A DNA stretch of 64,000 nt from Paraburkholderia agricolaris. Its GTDB lineage: Bacteria; Pseudomonadota; Gammaproteobacteria; Burkholderiales; Burkholderiaceae. Shown here piece by piece: positions 30,161 through 41,375 of the stretch. A program made the translations under genes and the position numbers. The stretch is from the NCBI RefSeq assembly GCF_009455635.1, contig NZ_QPER01000001.1:434001-498000 (forward strand), read 5' to 3'. The notes under the pieces are model-generated. The model did no database searches. It saw only the letters and a program-made list of their open reading frames with translations, and was not told the origin of the DNA. The first letter of the stretch is position 1, and each line of letters begins with the position of its first letter.

Positions 30161-31432
30161 ATGGATATCGACCAGTACATGACCGACCTCGGTCGTCGCG
30201 CCCGCCACGCTTCGCGCGCGATGGCACGTGCGTCGACTGCGGCGAAGAATGCTGCGCTCGCGGCCGTTGCCGAGGCGATCGAGCGCGATGCCGCGTTGTT
30301 GAAAGATGCCAACGCGCGTGATGTCGCTCGCGCTCGCGACAAAGGTCTCGACGCTGCGTTTATCGATCGCTTGACGCTGTCGGACAAGGCGCTGAAGACG
30401 ATGGTCGAAGGTTTGCGGCAAGTCGCCGCGCTGGCCGATCCGATTGGTGAGATCAGCAATCTGAAGTACCGGCCAAGCGGCATTCAGGTCGGTCAGATGC
30501 GCGTGCCGCTCGGCGTGATCGGCATCATCTATGAATCGCGTCCGAACGTGACGATCGACGCCGCCGCGTTGTGCCTGAAGTCGGGCAACGCGACGATTCT
30601 GCGCGGCGGTTCGGAGGCGCTCGAATGCAACACGGCGCTGGCGAAGCTGATCGGCGAAGGGCTGGAGGCTGCAGGTTTGCCGCAGGACGCCGTGCAAGTG
30701 GTGGCTACTTCGGATCGGGCTGCGGTGGGCAAGCTGATTACGATGACCGAATACGTCGACGTGATCGTGCCTCGTGGCGGCAAGAGCCTGATCGAGCGGC
30801 TGATCAACGAAGCGCGCGTGCCGATGATCAAGCACCTCGACGGCATTTGCCACGTGTACGTGGACGATCGCGCCGACATTGCGAAGGCGCTGACCGTTTG
30901 CGACAACGCCAAGACGCATCGTTACGGCACCTGCAATACGATGGAAACGCTGCTGATCGCGCGAGGCATTGCCGCCGAAGTACTGCCGCCGCTGGGTAAG
31001 TTGTATCGCGACAAGGAGGTCGAGTTGCGAGTGGATGCCGCGGCGCGCACGGTGCTTGCTGACGCGGGTATTGGTCCGCTAGTGGATGCCACCGAAGAAG
31101 ACTGGCGCACCGAATATCTCGCCCCGGTGCTCGCGATCAAGGTGGTCGACAACCTCGACGCGGCGATCGAACATATTAACGAGTACAGTTCGCATCACAC
31201 GGATGCGATCGTCACCGAAGATCACGACCGCGCCATGCGGTTCCTGCGTGAAGTGGATTCGGCGAGTGTAATGGTGAACGCCTCGACGCGTTTCGCTGAT
31301 GGCTTTGAATTCGGGCTGGGCGCGGAGATCGGTATTTCCAACGATAAGTTGCATGCGCGTGGACCGGTGGGGCTGGAAGGGCTGACGTCGCTGAAGTATG
31401 TTGTGCTTGGGCACGGTGAGGGTCGGCAGTAG
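30161..31432 (+). CDS. proA: gamma-glutamyl phosphate reductase
   Basis: Second enzyme of proline synthesis, reducing gamma-glutamyl phosphate with NADPH; 423 residues. [38 protein letters not shown] is present in segments near residues 108-150. The catalytic Cys is in [13 protein letters not shown] near residue 258. [20 protein letters not shown] and [10 protein letters not shown] lie near the C-terminus. [10 protein letters not shown] at 30161 matches the family start; the frame is open to 30059. proB is not in the window. Confidence 0.96.
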   Translation: MDIDQYMTDLGRRARHASRAMARASTAAKNAALAAVAEAIERDAALLKDANARDVARARDKGLDAAFIDRLTLSDKALKTMVEGLRQVAALADPIGEISNLKYRPSGIQVGQMRVPLGVIGIIYESRPNVTIDAAALCLKSGNATILRGGSEALECNTALAKLIGEGLEAAGLPQDAVQVVATSDRAAVGKLITMTEYVDVIVPRGGKSLIERLINEARVPMIKHLDGICHVYVDDRADIAKALTVCDNAKTHRYGTCNTMETLLIARGIAAEVLPPLGKLYRDKEVELRVDAAARTVLADAGIGPLVDATEEDWRTEYLAPVLAIKVVDNLDAAIEHINEYSSHHTDAIVTEDHDRAMRFLREVDSASVMVNASTRFADGFEFGLGAEIGISNDKLHARGPVGLEGLTSLKYVVLGHGEGRQ

Positions 31433-31567
31433 GCAGTAACGGACCGACGGCGGACCAGCGGTGGACATGAGCTGCCGCCAACAGTCGCATTTTTTCGGGA
31501 GTGCGCCGACCGGAGGGCGACCTGATACGCCGTCAATACGTTGCAAAAGCTTGAACAAGGATCGCTG

Positions 31568-31984
31568 ATGCTTTGGGTAAAGACGTTTCACATCGTTCTG
31601 ATTGCCTCCTGGTTTGCCGGCCTGTTCTACCTGCCGCGCATTTTCGTCAATCTGGCGATGGAAACGGAGCCCGCCGCGACGGCGCGACTGTTGATCATGG
31701 CGCGCAAGCTGTTCCGGTTTATGACGTTCATCGCGGTGCCGGCGTTGGCCTGTGGGCTCTGGCTGTGGCTTGCGGTTGGCATTGGTCGCGGGCAAGGCTG
31801 GATTCACGCGAAGGTGGGCGTGGTTGTACTGCTGATCATCTATCACGCGTATTGCGGCGTGCTGCTGCGGACGTTCGAGCGCGGCGAGAACAAGCGCACG
31901 GACAAGTGGTATCGGATGTTCAATGAACTGCCGGTGTTGGGGATGTTGGCTGCGGTGGCGTTGGTGGTGATCAAGCCGTTTTAA
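31568..31984 (+). CDS. hemJ: HemJ-like protoporphyrinogen IX oxidase (CopD-family membrane protein)
   Basis: Small integral membrane protein of 138 residues with four hydrophobic helices. It matches the HemJ/UPF0093 pattern: a conserved His near residue 8 (KTFHIVLIASWFAGLFYLPR) and a Lys in IHAKVGVVVLLIIYH near residue 80, both thought to be needed for haem binding and activity in HemJ. It would oxidise protoporphyrinogen IX in haem synthesis. ATG 31568 is the best fit. Related CopD-fold proteins of other function are the alternative. Confidence 0.82.
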   Translation: MLWVKTFHIVLIASWFAGLFYLPRIFVNLAMETEPAATARLLIMARKLFRFMTFIAVPALACGLWLWLAVGIGRGQGWIHAKVGVVVLLIIYHAYCGVLLRTFERGENKRTDKWYRMFNELPVLGMLAAVALVVIKPF

Positions 31985-32522
31985 GAATAAGAAATCTCTT
32001 ATTTACTTTTTGCTGATTTATTAATTGTTTCGCGCGGTATGTATCAGTCGCGCTGAAATTAATCTTGTAGTCAGTTATCCTGGCGACTTTGATCGTCGGC
32101 GATTCCGGGTTGGCGCATTTCTACGCTAACTATTCTTCCGAAAAAAATCGCGATGTGTTTGACCGGTGCGTTCAGATTGTCTGAATCCGCATGCAGGGCC
32201 AATGGCGCGTCAATTGTTGCTTGCGCCAGGTGCGCTTGGCATTGAAGGTTCCGGGTCTTGACACTCGGTGCGGCGATACCTCATCAATCTCGTGTTTATA
32301 AAGCGAATCCTCTTACGGACCAATCCGGTTTAAGAGTCATCTGATTCATCGTCCGACAGATAAATCCTACATTGACGTCATCCCAGAAGGATTAATGGGA
32401 TGGTCCGAGAATCCTTATCGAAACGACCACTTTTTCAATCCTTCTGTTACCGGCTGACGTATGCAGATTTCCTGGTACGCGCCTCTTCAAACACAGATCC
32501 TGTTATCAGGAAGGATGAAAAC
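31985..32522. other. AT-rich gene-free region upstream of the adhesin gene
   Basis: About 540 bases with markedly lower GC than the neighbouring genes and no convincing gene. It probably holds the promoter and long leader of the autotransporter. Short dyads occur, including CCCA with TGGG around an AAGGATTA-containing loop near 32384 and the SD-overlapping TCCTG-TTAT-CAGGA. No clear single promoter can be chosen by eye. Confidence 0.5.
32498..32511 (+). promoter_or_regulatory. small hairpin overlapping the adhesin ribosome binding site
   Basis: TCCTG pairs with CAGGA around TTAT. The 3' arm includes the start of the AGGAAGGA ribosome-binding sequence that precedes the GTG start at 32523. It could modulate translation; this is inferred from position only. 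Confidence 0.35.
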
Positions 32523-35500
32523 GTGAACAAGTCGTATAAAAGCGTATGGAATGAAGCTACTGGCACCTATGTCGCTGCGCCGGAAGGGGCGAGAAGTCGT
32601 GGGAAGAAAGGCTCGAGCAAGATAGCGCTGGTTTTGGCGATGCTCGCGACGGGCTGTGCTGCGGATGCTTTTGCTGCAACGGGGACAGCCATAGGCGGCT
32701 GCACCACCAGTACTGTCGATTCCAATATTGCAATCGACGGCGCGAATTCTGCCTATTGCACGAAGGCGACGGGGACGAGTTCTATTGCCATTGGGCCGTC
32801 CGCAACGGCTGGTGGAGCGGGAACAGGCACTTCGGTCAACGGTGCCGCAGCGGGAGACTACAATCAGGTCGCCCTGGGGGTGAGCGCCACGGCTTCCGCT
32901 GCCAACGCGGTGGCTCTCGGCGCATCGTCGACGGTCAGCGGAATCGGTGCGGTCGGTTTGGGGGGGCTCGCATCCGCGACGGCAAACTCGACTGTCGCCA
33001 TCGGCGAAGCCGCGGTCGCCTCGCAGCTTGGAGCGATCGCCGTCGGCGCGACGGCAATCGCTCAGGCTGCCAACGCTGTCGCTTTGGGCGCTGGCGCAGT
33101 GGTAAGCGGAATCAATTCGGTTGCTTTGGGCGCCAATACGGTTGCCGACCGTGCTAACACCGTCTCGGTCGGTTCGACGACCGCACAACGTCAAATTGTG
33201 AACGTGGCGGCGGGTACGCAGAACACGGACGCCGTGAACGTTGCACAGTTGAAGGCAGCAGGCCTGACGACGGACACCAGCGGCAACGTGACGAACGCGT
33301 TCGTGGCGTATGACGACAGCACGAAGGCGAAGATCAGCTTGGGCGGAGGTGTGGCGGGCACGACGATCACGAACGTGAAGGCGGGCGCGCTGGGCGCGTC
33401 GAGCACGGACGCGGTGAACGGCTCACAGCTGTTCGCGACAAATACGAACGTGACGAATCTCACCAGCACTGTGAACAGCATGGCCACCGGTAATGCGGTG
33501 ATCAATTCTGCTTATATCAAGACGAATGGCGCCAACGATGGTACGGACAATGCCGTGAACAATGTGTCGGATGGCGTCGTAATCGGTGCAAATGCGAAAG
33601 CGGACACTGCTGGCGGGGGTGTTGGAGTGATTGCGATCGGCTCCGGCGCTCACGCGGGAAGCTATGGTTTGACGGGGGCGACGGCGCTGGGTGCCGGGTC
33701 GAGCGGCTTGTATAACGGTACCGCGATCGGCTACGGCGCCAAGTCTACTGCACGACAGACCGTGGCCGTGGGGATGAATTCCGCAGCTTCCCAGTCGGAA
33801 TCCACCGCACTGGGTTTTAATGCCAGCGCAAGCGCTATTGGTTCGAGTGCTTTCGGCAAGGACTCCAGTGCAACCGCGGATCTCGCGGTTGCACTGGGTA
33901 AGGGGTCTGTTGCAGATCGTGTGAGCACGGTATCAGTAGGCACCGAAACGGCGCAGCGCCAGATCGTAAACGTGGCTGCCGGTACGGCAGACACGGATGC
34001 GGTGAACCTGAAGCAGCTAAAGACAGTGGGTCTGAACGTGGACACGTCTGGCAACGTAACGAACGCTTTCGTGGCATACGACGACAGCACGAAGGCGAAG
34101 ATCAGCCTGGGCGGTGGTGTGGCAGGCACGACGATCACGAACGTGAACGCGGGCGCGATAGGCGCGTCGAGCACCGACGCGGTGAACGGCTCACAGCTGT
34201 ACGGCACGGCCAGCAGCGTCGCAACGGCGCTGGGTGGCAATGCATCGGTGAACGCGGACGGCACTGTCCACGCACCGTCGTACGTGGTACAGGGCGGAAC
34301 ATTTAGCGACGTTGGCTCGGCGCTGAGCAAGCTCGATACGGCGACAGCGATGAACACCGGTGACATCACGACGCTGAACACGACGGTCAACAACATCAGC
34401 AGCGGCACGGTTGGACTGGTCCAGCAGGACGCGACGACCAAAGCGATAGCGGTGGCAGGTACGACGGCTGGCACGACGGTGGACTTCACCGGCACGGCAG
34501 GCGCACGTCAACTGAAGGGTGTAGCAGCGGGAACGCAGAATACGGATGCAGTGAACGTGGCGCAACTGAAGGCAGCGGGCTTGTCGACAGACACGTCGGG
34601 CAACGTGACGAACGCGTTCGTGGCATATGACGACAGCACGAAGGACAAGGTAACGCTCGGCGGCGCGGCTGGCGCGACCCTCACGAATCTGAAAGCCGGC
34701 GCGTTGTCTGCATCGAGCACCGATGCCGTCGTCGGCTCGCAGTTGTACACGACGAACCAGAACATTACTCAGAACACCGCCGCGATCGCGCAAAACACGA
34801 CCGACATCGCGAAGAACGCCGGCGATATCACGAATATCGATTCGCGTGTGTCAACTGTCGAAGGTTCGGTGACGAACATCACGAATCAGATCAACAGCGG
34901 TGAACTCGGTCTCGTGCAGCAGGACCAGACTTCGCGCAACCTGACCGTAGCTGCGGCGACGGACGGCACACAGATCAGCGTGGCCGGCACGGCTGGCAAT
35001 CGTGCGGTGACAGGTGTAGCTGCCGGTAGCCTCACCGCGTCGAGCAATGATGCCGTGAACGGTTCGCAGCTCTACGCGACGAACCAGAATGTCGCGCAGA
35101 ACGCCGCCGCTATTGCACAGAACACCAGCGATATCGCGGAGAATGCAAGCGCCATCACGACGCTCAATACGACGGTCAATAACATCAACAGCGGATCGGT
35201 AGGCCTCGTGCAACAGGATGCGACGAGCCATAAAATTACTGTCGCGAACGCGACCGCCGGCACGACCGTGGACTTTGCCGGCACCGCCGGCGCACGCCAG
35301 TTGAAGGGTGTGGCAACCGGTATCGCCGACACCGACGCAGTCAACGTTGCGCAGTTGAAGGCAGCGGGTCTGTCCACTGACGCAAGCGGCAATGTGACCA
35401 ATGCTTTCGTCGCGTATGACGACAACACGAAGGATGCGTTGACCTTGGGTGGCGGCGTGGTGGGTACGTCGATCACGAACCTGAAGGCCGGTGTCCTTTC

Positions 35501-37202
35501 CGCGTCCAGCACGGATGCAGTTAATGGTTCGCAGCTTTACACGACGAACCAGAATGTCGCGCAGAACACCGCCGCAATCACGCAAAACGAGAGCGACATC
35601 GCCCAGAACACGAGCGACATCGCGAAGAATGCTGGAGACATCACGAGCATCGATTCGCGTGTCACGAATGTTGAAGGCTCGATGACCAATATCACGAACC
35701 AGATCAACAGCGGCGAATTGGGTCTCGTGCAACAGGATCAGACGTCACGCGATCTGACTGTCGCAAAGAATACGGACGGTACTCATGTCGATTTCGCCGG
35801 GACAGCGGGTGCACGTGAACTGCTCGGCGTCGCAGCCGGCACGACCCTCGGCTCGGCTGTGAATCTGGGCCAGTTGAGTCCGGTCGTGGCAGCTCTCGGC
35901 GGCGGCGCGCAGGTGAACGCGGACGGTTCGATCATCAGCCCGACGTACCACATGCAGGGCGGCACGCAGACCACCGTCGGCGGCGCACTGGATGCGTTGA
36001 ACACCAATCTGTCCTCGCTGACCTCGCAGATCAATACCGGCAGCATCGGCATGGTCACGCAGGACAGCACGTCGCGTGATCTGCGCGTTGGCGCGAGCAC
36101 CGATGGCCTGCGCATCAGCATGGCGGGCACCGCTGGAAATCGCGTTGTGACCGGCGTGGCAGCGGGCGCGGTCAATGCATCGAGCAGCGACGTGATGAAC
36201 GGTTCGCAGTTGTACGCGAATGCAGGCAGCACGGCCTCCGCACTGGGTGGCGGTTCGGTCGTCAATGCGGACGGCACGATTTCGGCGCCGACCTATAGCG
36301 TGGGCGGCACGACTGTGAACAACGTCGGCGCGGCGATCAGCAATATCGATGGCCGCGTCAGCCAGAACACTTCGGACATCGCCAGTCTGCAAACTACGGT
36401 CGGCACGATGAGCGGTTCGGTGGCGAACGCGGTGCAGTACGATTCCGCCGCGCACGACAAGGTGACGCTGGGTGGCGTGGACAGCGCGTCGAAGGTGGCG
36501 CTGACGAACCTGCAGGATGGCGAAGTATCGGCAACCAGCACGGACGCCGTGACCGGTGCGCAGTTGTGGAACACCAATCAGCAGATCTCCGATCTGAATC
36601 AGACGGTGCAGAACTATCAGACCACCGGCGCTGCCGGCATGTCGATCGATAACGGCGGCGCACCAGCGGCCGCCGCGACCGGCAGCGGTTCGATGGCGAT
36701 GGGTGGCGGTTCACAGGCGAGCGGTGATAATTCGATGGCCATGGGTAGCGGCGCGAACGCAAGCGGCAGCGGCTCGATGGCGATGGGCGCAGGTGCGCAA
36801 GCCAGCGCGGACAATTCCGTCGCGCTTGGCGCGGGCTCGGTGGCAGATCAGGCGAACACCGTGTCGGTCGGTTCGCCAGGTAACGAGCGCCGCATCACGA
36901 ACGTTGCCGACGGCAAGGCGCCGACGGACGCTGTGAACATGCGCCAGTTCCAGTCGGGCATGGGCGCTGTGGCACGCAATGCTTACAGCGGTGTGGCAGC
37001 AGCTACTGCATTGACGATGATTCCCGAAGTCGATCCGGCCAAGACCCTGGCGGTCGGTGTGGCAGGTGGCAGCTACAAGGGTTATCAGGCTGCGGCGATT
37101 GGTGCTTCGGCGCGTATCACCGCGAACCTGAAGGTCAAAGTGGGCGCGGGTATCAGCGCGGCCGACACGACCTACGGTGTCGGTGCGTCGTACCAGTGGT
37201 AA
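32523..37202 (+). CDS. trimeric autotransporter adhesin (YadA/Hia type) with ESPR signal
   Basis: Surface adhesin of 1559 residues, secreted by type Vc. The N-terminus (NKSYKSVWNEATGTYVAA) is an extended signal peptide region, followed by a hydrophobic core and cleavage near AFA at residue 51. Residues about 60-240 hold YadA-head repeats (xAxAxGxxA, AVALGA). Necks of the type DAVNVAQLKAAG and STDAVNGSQLY recur, with VAYDDSTK stalk modules and coiled-coil NTSDIA segments. A second head-like patch (MAMGGGSQASGDNS) lies near residue 1395. The last about 90 residues form the YadA anchor, ending GVGASYQW with the terminal aromatic. The GTG start has GGAAGGA upstream; the frame is open to 32400. 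Confidence 0.93.
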   Translation: MNKSYKSVWNEATGTYVAAPEGARSRGKKGSSKIALVLAMLATGCAADAFAATGTAIGGCTTSTVDSNIAIDGANSAYCTKATGTSSIAIGPSATAGGAGTGTSVNGAAAGDYNQVALGVSATASAANAVALGASSTVSGIGAVGLGGLASATANSTVAIGEAAVASQLGAIAVGATAIAQAANAVALGAGAVVSGINSVALGANTVADRANTVSVGSTTAQRQIVNVAAGTQNTDAVNVAQLKAAGLTTDTSGNVTNAFVAYDDSTKAKISLGGGVAGTTITNVKAGALGASSTDAVNGSQLFATNTNVTNLTSTVNSMATGNAVINSAYIKTNGANDGTDNAVNNVSDGVVIGANAKADTAGGGVGVIAIGSGAHAGSYGLTGATALGAGSSGLYNGTAIGYGAKSTARQTVAVGMNSAASQSESTALGFNASASAIGSSAFGKDSSATADLAVALGKGSVADRVSTVSVGTETAQRQIVNVAAGTADTDAVNLKQLKTVGLNVDTSGNVTNAFVAYDDSTKAKISLGGGVAGTTITNVNAGAIGASSTDAVNGSQLYGTASSVATALGGNASVNADGTVHAPSYVVQGGTFSDVGSALSKLDTATAMNTGDITTLNTTVNNISSGTVGLVQQDATTKAIAVAGTTAGTTVDFTGTAGARQLKGVAAGTQNTDAVNVAQLKAAGLSTDTSGNVTNAFVAYDDSTKDKVTLGGAAGATLTNLKAGALSASSTDAVVGSQLYTTNQNITQNTAAIAQNTTDIAKNAGDITNIDSRVSTVEGSVTNITNQINSGELGLVQQDQTSRNLTVAAATDGTQISVAGTAGNRAVTGVAAGSLTASSNDAVNGSQLYATNQNVAQNAAAIAQNTSDIAENASAITTLNTTVNNINSGSVGLVQQDATSHKITVANATAGTTVDFAGTAGARQLKGVATGIADTDAVNVAQLKAAGLSTDASGNVTNAFVAYDDNTKDALTLGGGVVGTSITNLKAGVLSASSTDAVNGSQLYTTNQNVAQNTAAITQNESDIAQNTSDIAKNAGDITSIDSRVTNVEGSMTNITNQINSGELGLVQQDQTSRDLTVAKNTDGTHVDFAGTAGARELLGVAAGTTLGSAVNLGQLSPVVAALGGGAQVNADGSIISPTYHMQGGTQTTVGGALDALNTNLSSLTSQINTGSIGMVTQDSTSRDLRVGASTDGLRISMAGTAGNRVVTGVAAGAVNASSSDVMNGSQLYANAGSTASALGGGSVVNADGTISAPTYSVGGTTVNNVGAAISNIDGRVSQNTSDIASLQTTVGTMSGSVANAVQYDSAAHDKVTLGGVDSASKVALTNLQDGEVSATSTDAVTGAQLWNTNQQISDLNQTVQNYQTTGAAGMSIDNGGAPAAAATGSGSMAMGGGSQASGDNSMAMGSGANASGSGSMAMGAGAQASADNSVALGAGSVADQANTVSVGSPGNERRITNVADGKAPTDAVNMRQFQSGMGAVARNAYSGVAAATALTMIPEVDPAKTLAVGVAGGSYKGYQAAAIGASARITANLKVKVGAGISAADTTYGVGASYQW
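33292..33432 (+). repeat. adhesin internal module, copy A
   Basis: About 140 bases coding TNAFVAYDDSTKAKISLGGG and the following neck. It is nearly identical in DNA to copy B at 34057-34197, with diverged relatives near 34609 and 35398. Such direct repeats allow module gain or loss by recombination. Confidence 0.8.
34057..34197 (+). repeat. adhesin internal module, copy B
   Basis: Near-identical partner of copy A 765 bases upstream, coding the same VAYDDSTK module and STDAVNGSQL neck. Recombination between copies A and B would delete 255 codons in frame. Confidence 0.8.
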
Positions 37203-37282
37203 GCCGATGAGGATGGCGGGAAGCGGTGTGGGTGGGCCGCGATTCGCCAGCCAGCCTCAACTATAGCGTTGTGCTGAAGTAG

Positions 37283-37322
37283 AAAACAAGACGGGCTCCC
37301 ATCAGGGAGCCCGTCTTGTTTT
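37283..37322. terminator. strong bidirectional terminator between the adhesin gene and hexR
   Basis: A perfect 18-bp inverted repeat (37283-37300 with 37305-37322) closes on ATCA, with A-rich and T-rich ends. It ends the adhesin message and the convergent hexR message. Confidence 0.92.
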
Positions 37323-37402
37323 GCACGCCGATTCAAGAACGACAGACAGATGCTGAGCCGGTTGCCGCGCAAACCAGGCTACTGGCGCGTGGTGCAGCTC
37401 GA

Positions 37403-38248
37403 CTACGCGCCTGGATCGATCCGCCGCCGGGTGATCACTTCCTTCGCCTGCGCCATTTTTTCCACCAACTCCGGTCCCCGGCTCAGCGCGACCCCCACCG
37501 CCAGAATATCGCCGATCGCGAGGTGCGAAACGCGCGAGGTCATCGGCGAAAAAATATCCGTGTCTTCGTCGACGTTGGCGAACAGGCCGACCGTAGCCAG
37601 CCGCGCCAACGGCGAATTGCCGTGCGTGATTGCAATCACCTTGGCGCCGGTCGCAAGCGCGGACTTCACCGCGTCCACGATGTCGCGTGTGCGGCCCGTG
37701 TTCGAGATCGCCACCACCACGTCACCCTCTCCAAGCAATGCGGCCGACATCAAAAACGTATGCGGGTCCGAATACGCGACGCTCGGCATTCCCAGCCGGA
37801 AGAACTTGTGCTGCACGTCCAGCGCGGCGATGCCCGAGCCCCCCGCGCCATAAAACTCGATTCGCCGTGCGCGGGCCAGCAATTCGATCGCCGCCGCCAC
37901 GCTGTCCGAAGAAAGGTTGTTGCGCACCTGGATCAGCGCGCCAATGGTCCGGTCCAGCACCTTCGCGGCAACGCCCGGCGCCGGCTCGTCCGGCCGCACG
38001 TCGCGATAGACAGCCGGTACTTCCGCGGCAATTCCCTGCGCGAGCCGGATCTTGAACTCGCGGAAACCCGAAAATCCGAGTGCATGACAGAACCGCGCGA
38101 TGGTCGGCTGGCTGACGCCCGCGCGTGCGGCCACCTCGGTCATCGAAAGATCGAGCACCTCGCGCGGCGCTTCGATCACGTAATCGGCCAGCTTGCGCTC
38201 GGACGGGCGCAACTGGTCGCGCATCTCTTCCACCTGAGACAGCATCAT
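37403..38248 (-). CDS. hexR: RpiR-family regulator HexR of Entner-Doudoroff genes
   Basis: Transcription factor of 281 residues. N-terminal HTH_6 domain (about 1-77) with LRPSERKLADYVIEAP and VAARAGVSQPTIARFCHALGFSGFREFK. C-terminal SIS sugar-isomerase domain (about 125-255) with RIEFYGAGGSG, HKFFRLGM and VVAISNTGRTRD, which in HexR proteins senses 2-keto-3-deoxy-6-phosphogluconate. It is divergent from edd-eda. Two TGTAGTTTTT-type boxes lie in the shared region, supporting direct control of edd-eda and autoregulation. Confidence 0.9.
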   Translation of the reverse strand: MMLSQVEEMRDQLRPSERKLADYVIEAPREVLDLSMTEVAARAGVSQPTIARFCHALGFSGFREFKIRLAQGIAAEVPAVYRDVRPDEPAPGVAAKVLDRTIGALIQVRNNLSSDSVAAAIELLARARRIEFYGAGGSGIAALDVQHKFFRLGMPSVAYSDPHTFLMSAALLGEGDVVVAISNTGRTRDIVDAVKSALATGAKVIAITHGNSPLARLATVGLFANVDEDTDIFSPMTSRVSHLAIGDILAVGVALSRGPELVEKMAQAKEVITRRRIDPGA

Positions 38249-38303
38249 CGGAAAACTCGCACTATGCTGAAGAATGCGTGGACTATATCTGATTGCAGAA
38301 GAA

Positions 38304-38319
38304 GGTACAAAAACTACAT
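38304..38319. promoter_or_regulatory. candidate HexR operator near hexR
   Basis: Read on the reverse strand, this is ATGTAGTTTTTGTACC, an imperfect dyad (GTAG/GTAC arms with an AT-rich centre). It closely matches the site at 38436-38450 and lies about 56 bases upstream of the hexR start. Confidence 0.55.
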
Positions 38320-38435
38320 ATTAGAGGCTAGGTGTATTCCCTAGGTTTTGGTGCTTGTGCCGCCAAGGTAAAGCCAGTAAGGAAGTGAGGCTGTTCCGAG
38401 ATGCCGTGACGCAGCATGGATCGTCGTTGCGATCG

Positions 38436-38450
38436 TGTAGTTTTTCTACT
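38436..38450. promoter_or_regulatory. candidate HexR operator near edd
   Basis: TGTAGTTTTTCTACT is a dyad (GTAG/CTAC around TTTTT) that resembles the TGTA-(AT-rich)-TACA style of known HexR sites. It lies about 90 bases before the edd start, a position suited to blocking the promoter. Confidence 0.6.
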
Positions 38451-38539
38451 AAGATTGCGTCGTCGACTGATTCGACATCCCCGCGATACCTGCCTGGCAT
38501 AGTGCGTGCGCGCCTCAAGCCAGCGACGAAGGAGCTCCG

Positions 38540-40456
<1,917 letters not shown>

Positions 40457-40482
40457 ACGCTGCAGAAATAAGGAGTCTGACT

Positions 40483-41124
40483 ATGACGTCGAAAACAGTA
40501 AGCGAGATTGTGCGCCTCGGCCCGGTGATTCCGGTGCTCGCGTTCGATTCGGTCGAGCAGGGTGTGCACGTGTCGCGCGCCTTGCACGCGGGTGGCGTAA
40601 AAGTGCTGGAAATCACGCTGCGCACCGCAGCCGGTCTGGAAGCGATCGAACGCGCGAGCCAACTGGCGGAAGACATCGTGGTCGGCGTCGGCACGATCAC
40701 GAAGCCCGAGCACTGCGCTCAGGCAAAGAAGGCCGGCGCGCAGTTCGGCGTTTCGCCCGGCCTCACGAAAGACATGCACAAGGCTGCGCAGGATGCGGGT
40801 TTGCCGCTGCTGCCGGGCGTGATGACGCCGTCCGACATCATCGCCGCGCTCGAACTCGGCTACGAGATCGTCAAGTTCTTCCCGGCGCAGCAGGCCGGTG
40901 GCGTGCCGATGCTGCAGGCATTTCATGGACCGTTCCCGGCACTGAAGTTCTGCCCGACCGGCGGCATTACCGCCGAAACGGCCCCTAACTTCCTCGCACT
41001 GCCAAACGTGGTGTGTGTCGGCGGCTCGTGGTTGACGCCGAAAGCCGCGCTCGCCGCGCAGAACTGGGACGAAGTCACGCGTCTCGCGCGTGCCGCAAGC
41101 CAGTTGGCTGCACCTGCCCATTGA
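40483..41124 (+). CDS. eda: KDPG aldolase (2-keto-3-deoxy-6-phosphogluconate/KHG aldolase)
   Basis: Splits KDPG to pyruvate and glyceraldehyde 3-phosphate; 213 residues, class I aldolase. Catalytic Glu in KVLEITLRTAAGLEAI near residue 46, VVGVGTI and FGVSPGL in the barrel, and the Schiff-base Lys in EIVKFFPAQQAGG near residue 130. FCPTGGI binds phosphate. ATAAGGAG precedes the ATG. Second gene of edd-eda. Confidence 0.96.
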   Translation: MTSKTVSEIVRLGPVIPVLAFDSVEQGVHVSRALHAGGVKVLEITLRTAAGLEAIERASQLAEDIVVGVGTITKPEHCAQAKKAGAQFGVSPGLTKDMHKAAQDAGLPLLPGVMTPSDIIAALELGYEIVKFFPAQQAGGVPMLQAFHGPFPALKFCPTGGITAETAPNFLALPNVVCVGGSWLTPKAALAAQNWDEVTRLARAASQLAAPAH

Positions 41125-41167
41125 ATTGAAGCGGTCCGTACTTTAGTCCGGTAACCTGGCTCCAGGA

Positions 41168-41218
41168 AAAAGAGCCTCGTCGAAGCAGCCTGTCAGGTTG
41201 TCGCGGCGAGGCTCTTTT
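41168..41218 (+). terminator. terminator after eda
   Basis: AAAAGAGCCTCG pairs with CGAGGCTCTTTT around a 27-base loop that can itself fold partly. It lies 44 bases after the eda stop. This makes gntP-gntK a separate unit. Confidence 0.8.
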
Positions 41219-41375
41219 CGATATGTGCGCCGGATTCGCACGCGTTTAGCTGCAACAAACAGTAAAATTCAGCGTCCGCGCGGCTTGCCGGGTTTTCTGG
41301 CACCGCTGCAGGTCGCCGTGAGACAGGTGCCGGCCGTGTTCCGCACCGACATCAATAACGCAAAGGAGGAGCTTC

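Noticed and set aside
33200..36700. Repeats within the adhesin region as a possible CRISPR array
   Set aside because: The repeats are in-frame protein modules of uneven length and spacing, without the short uniform repeat-spacer pattern.
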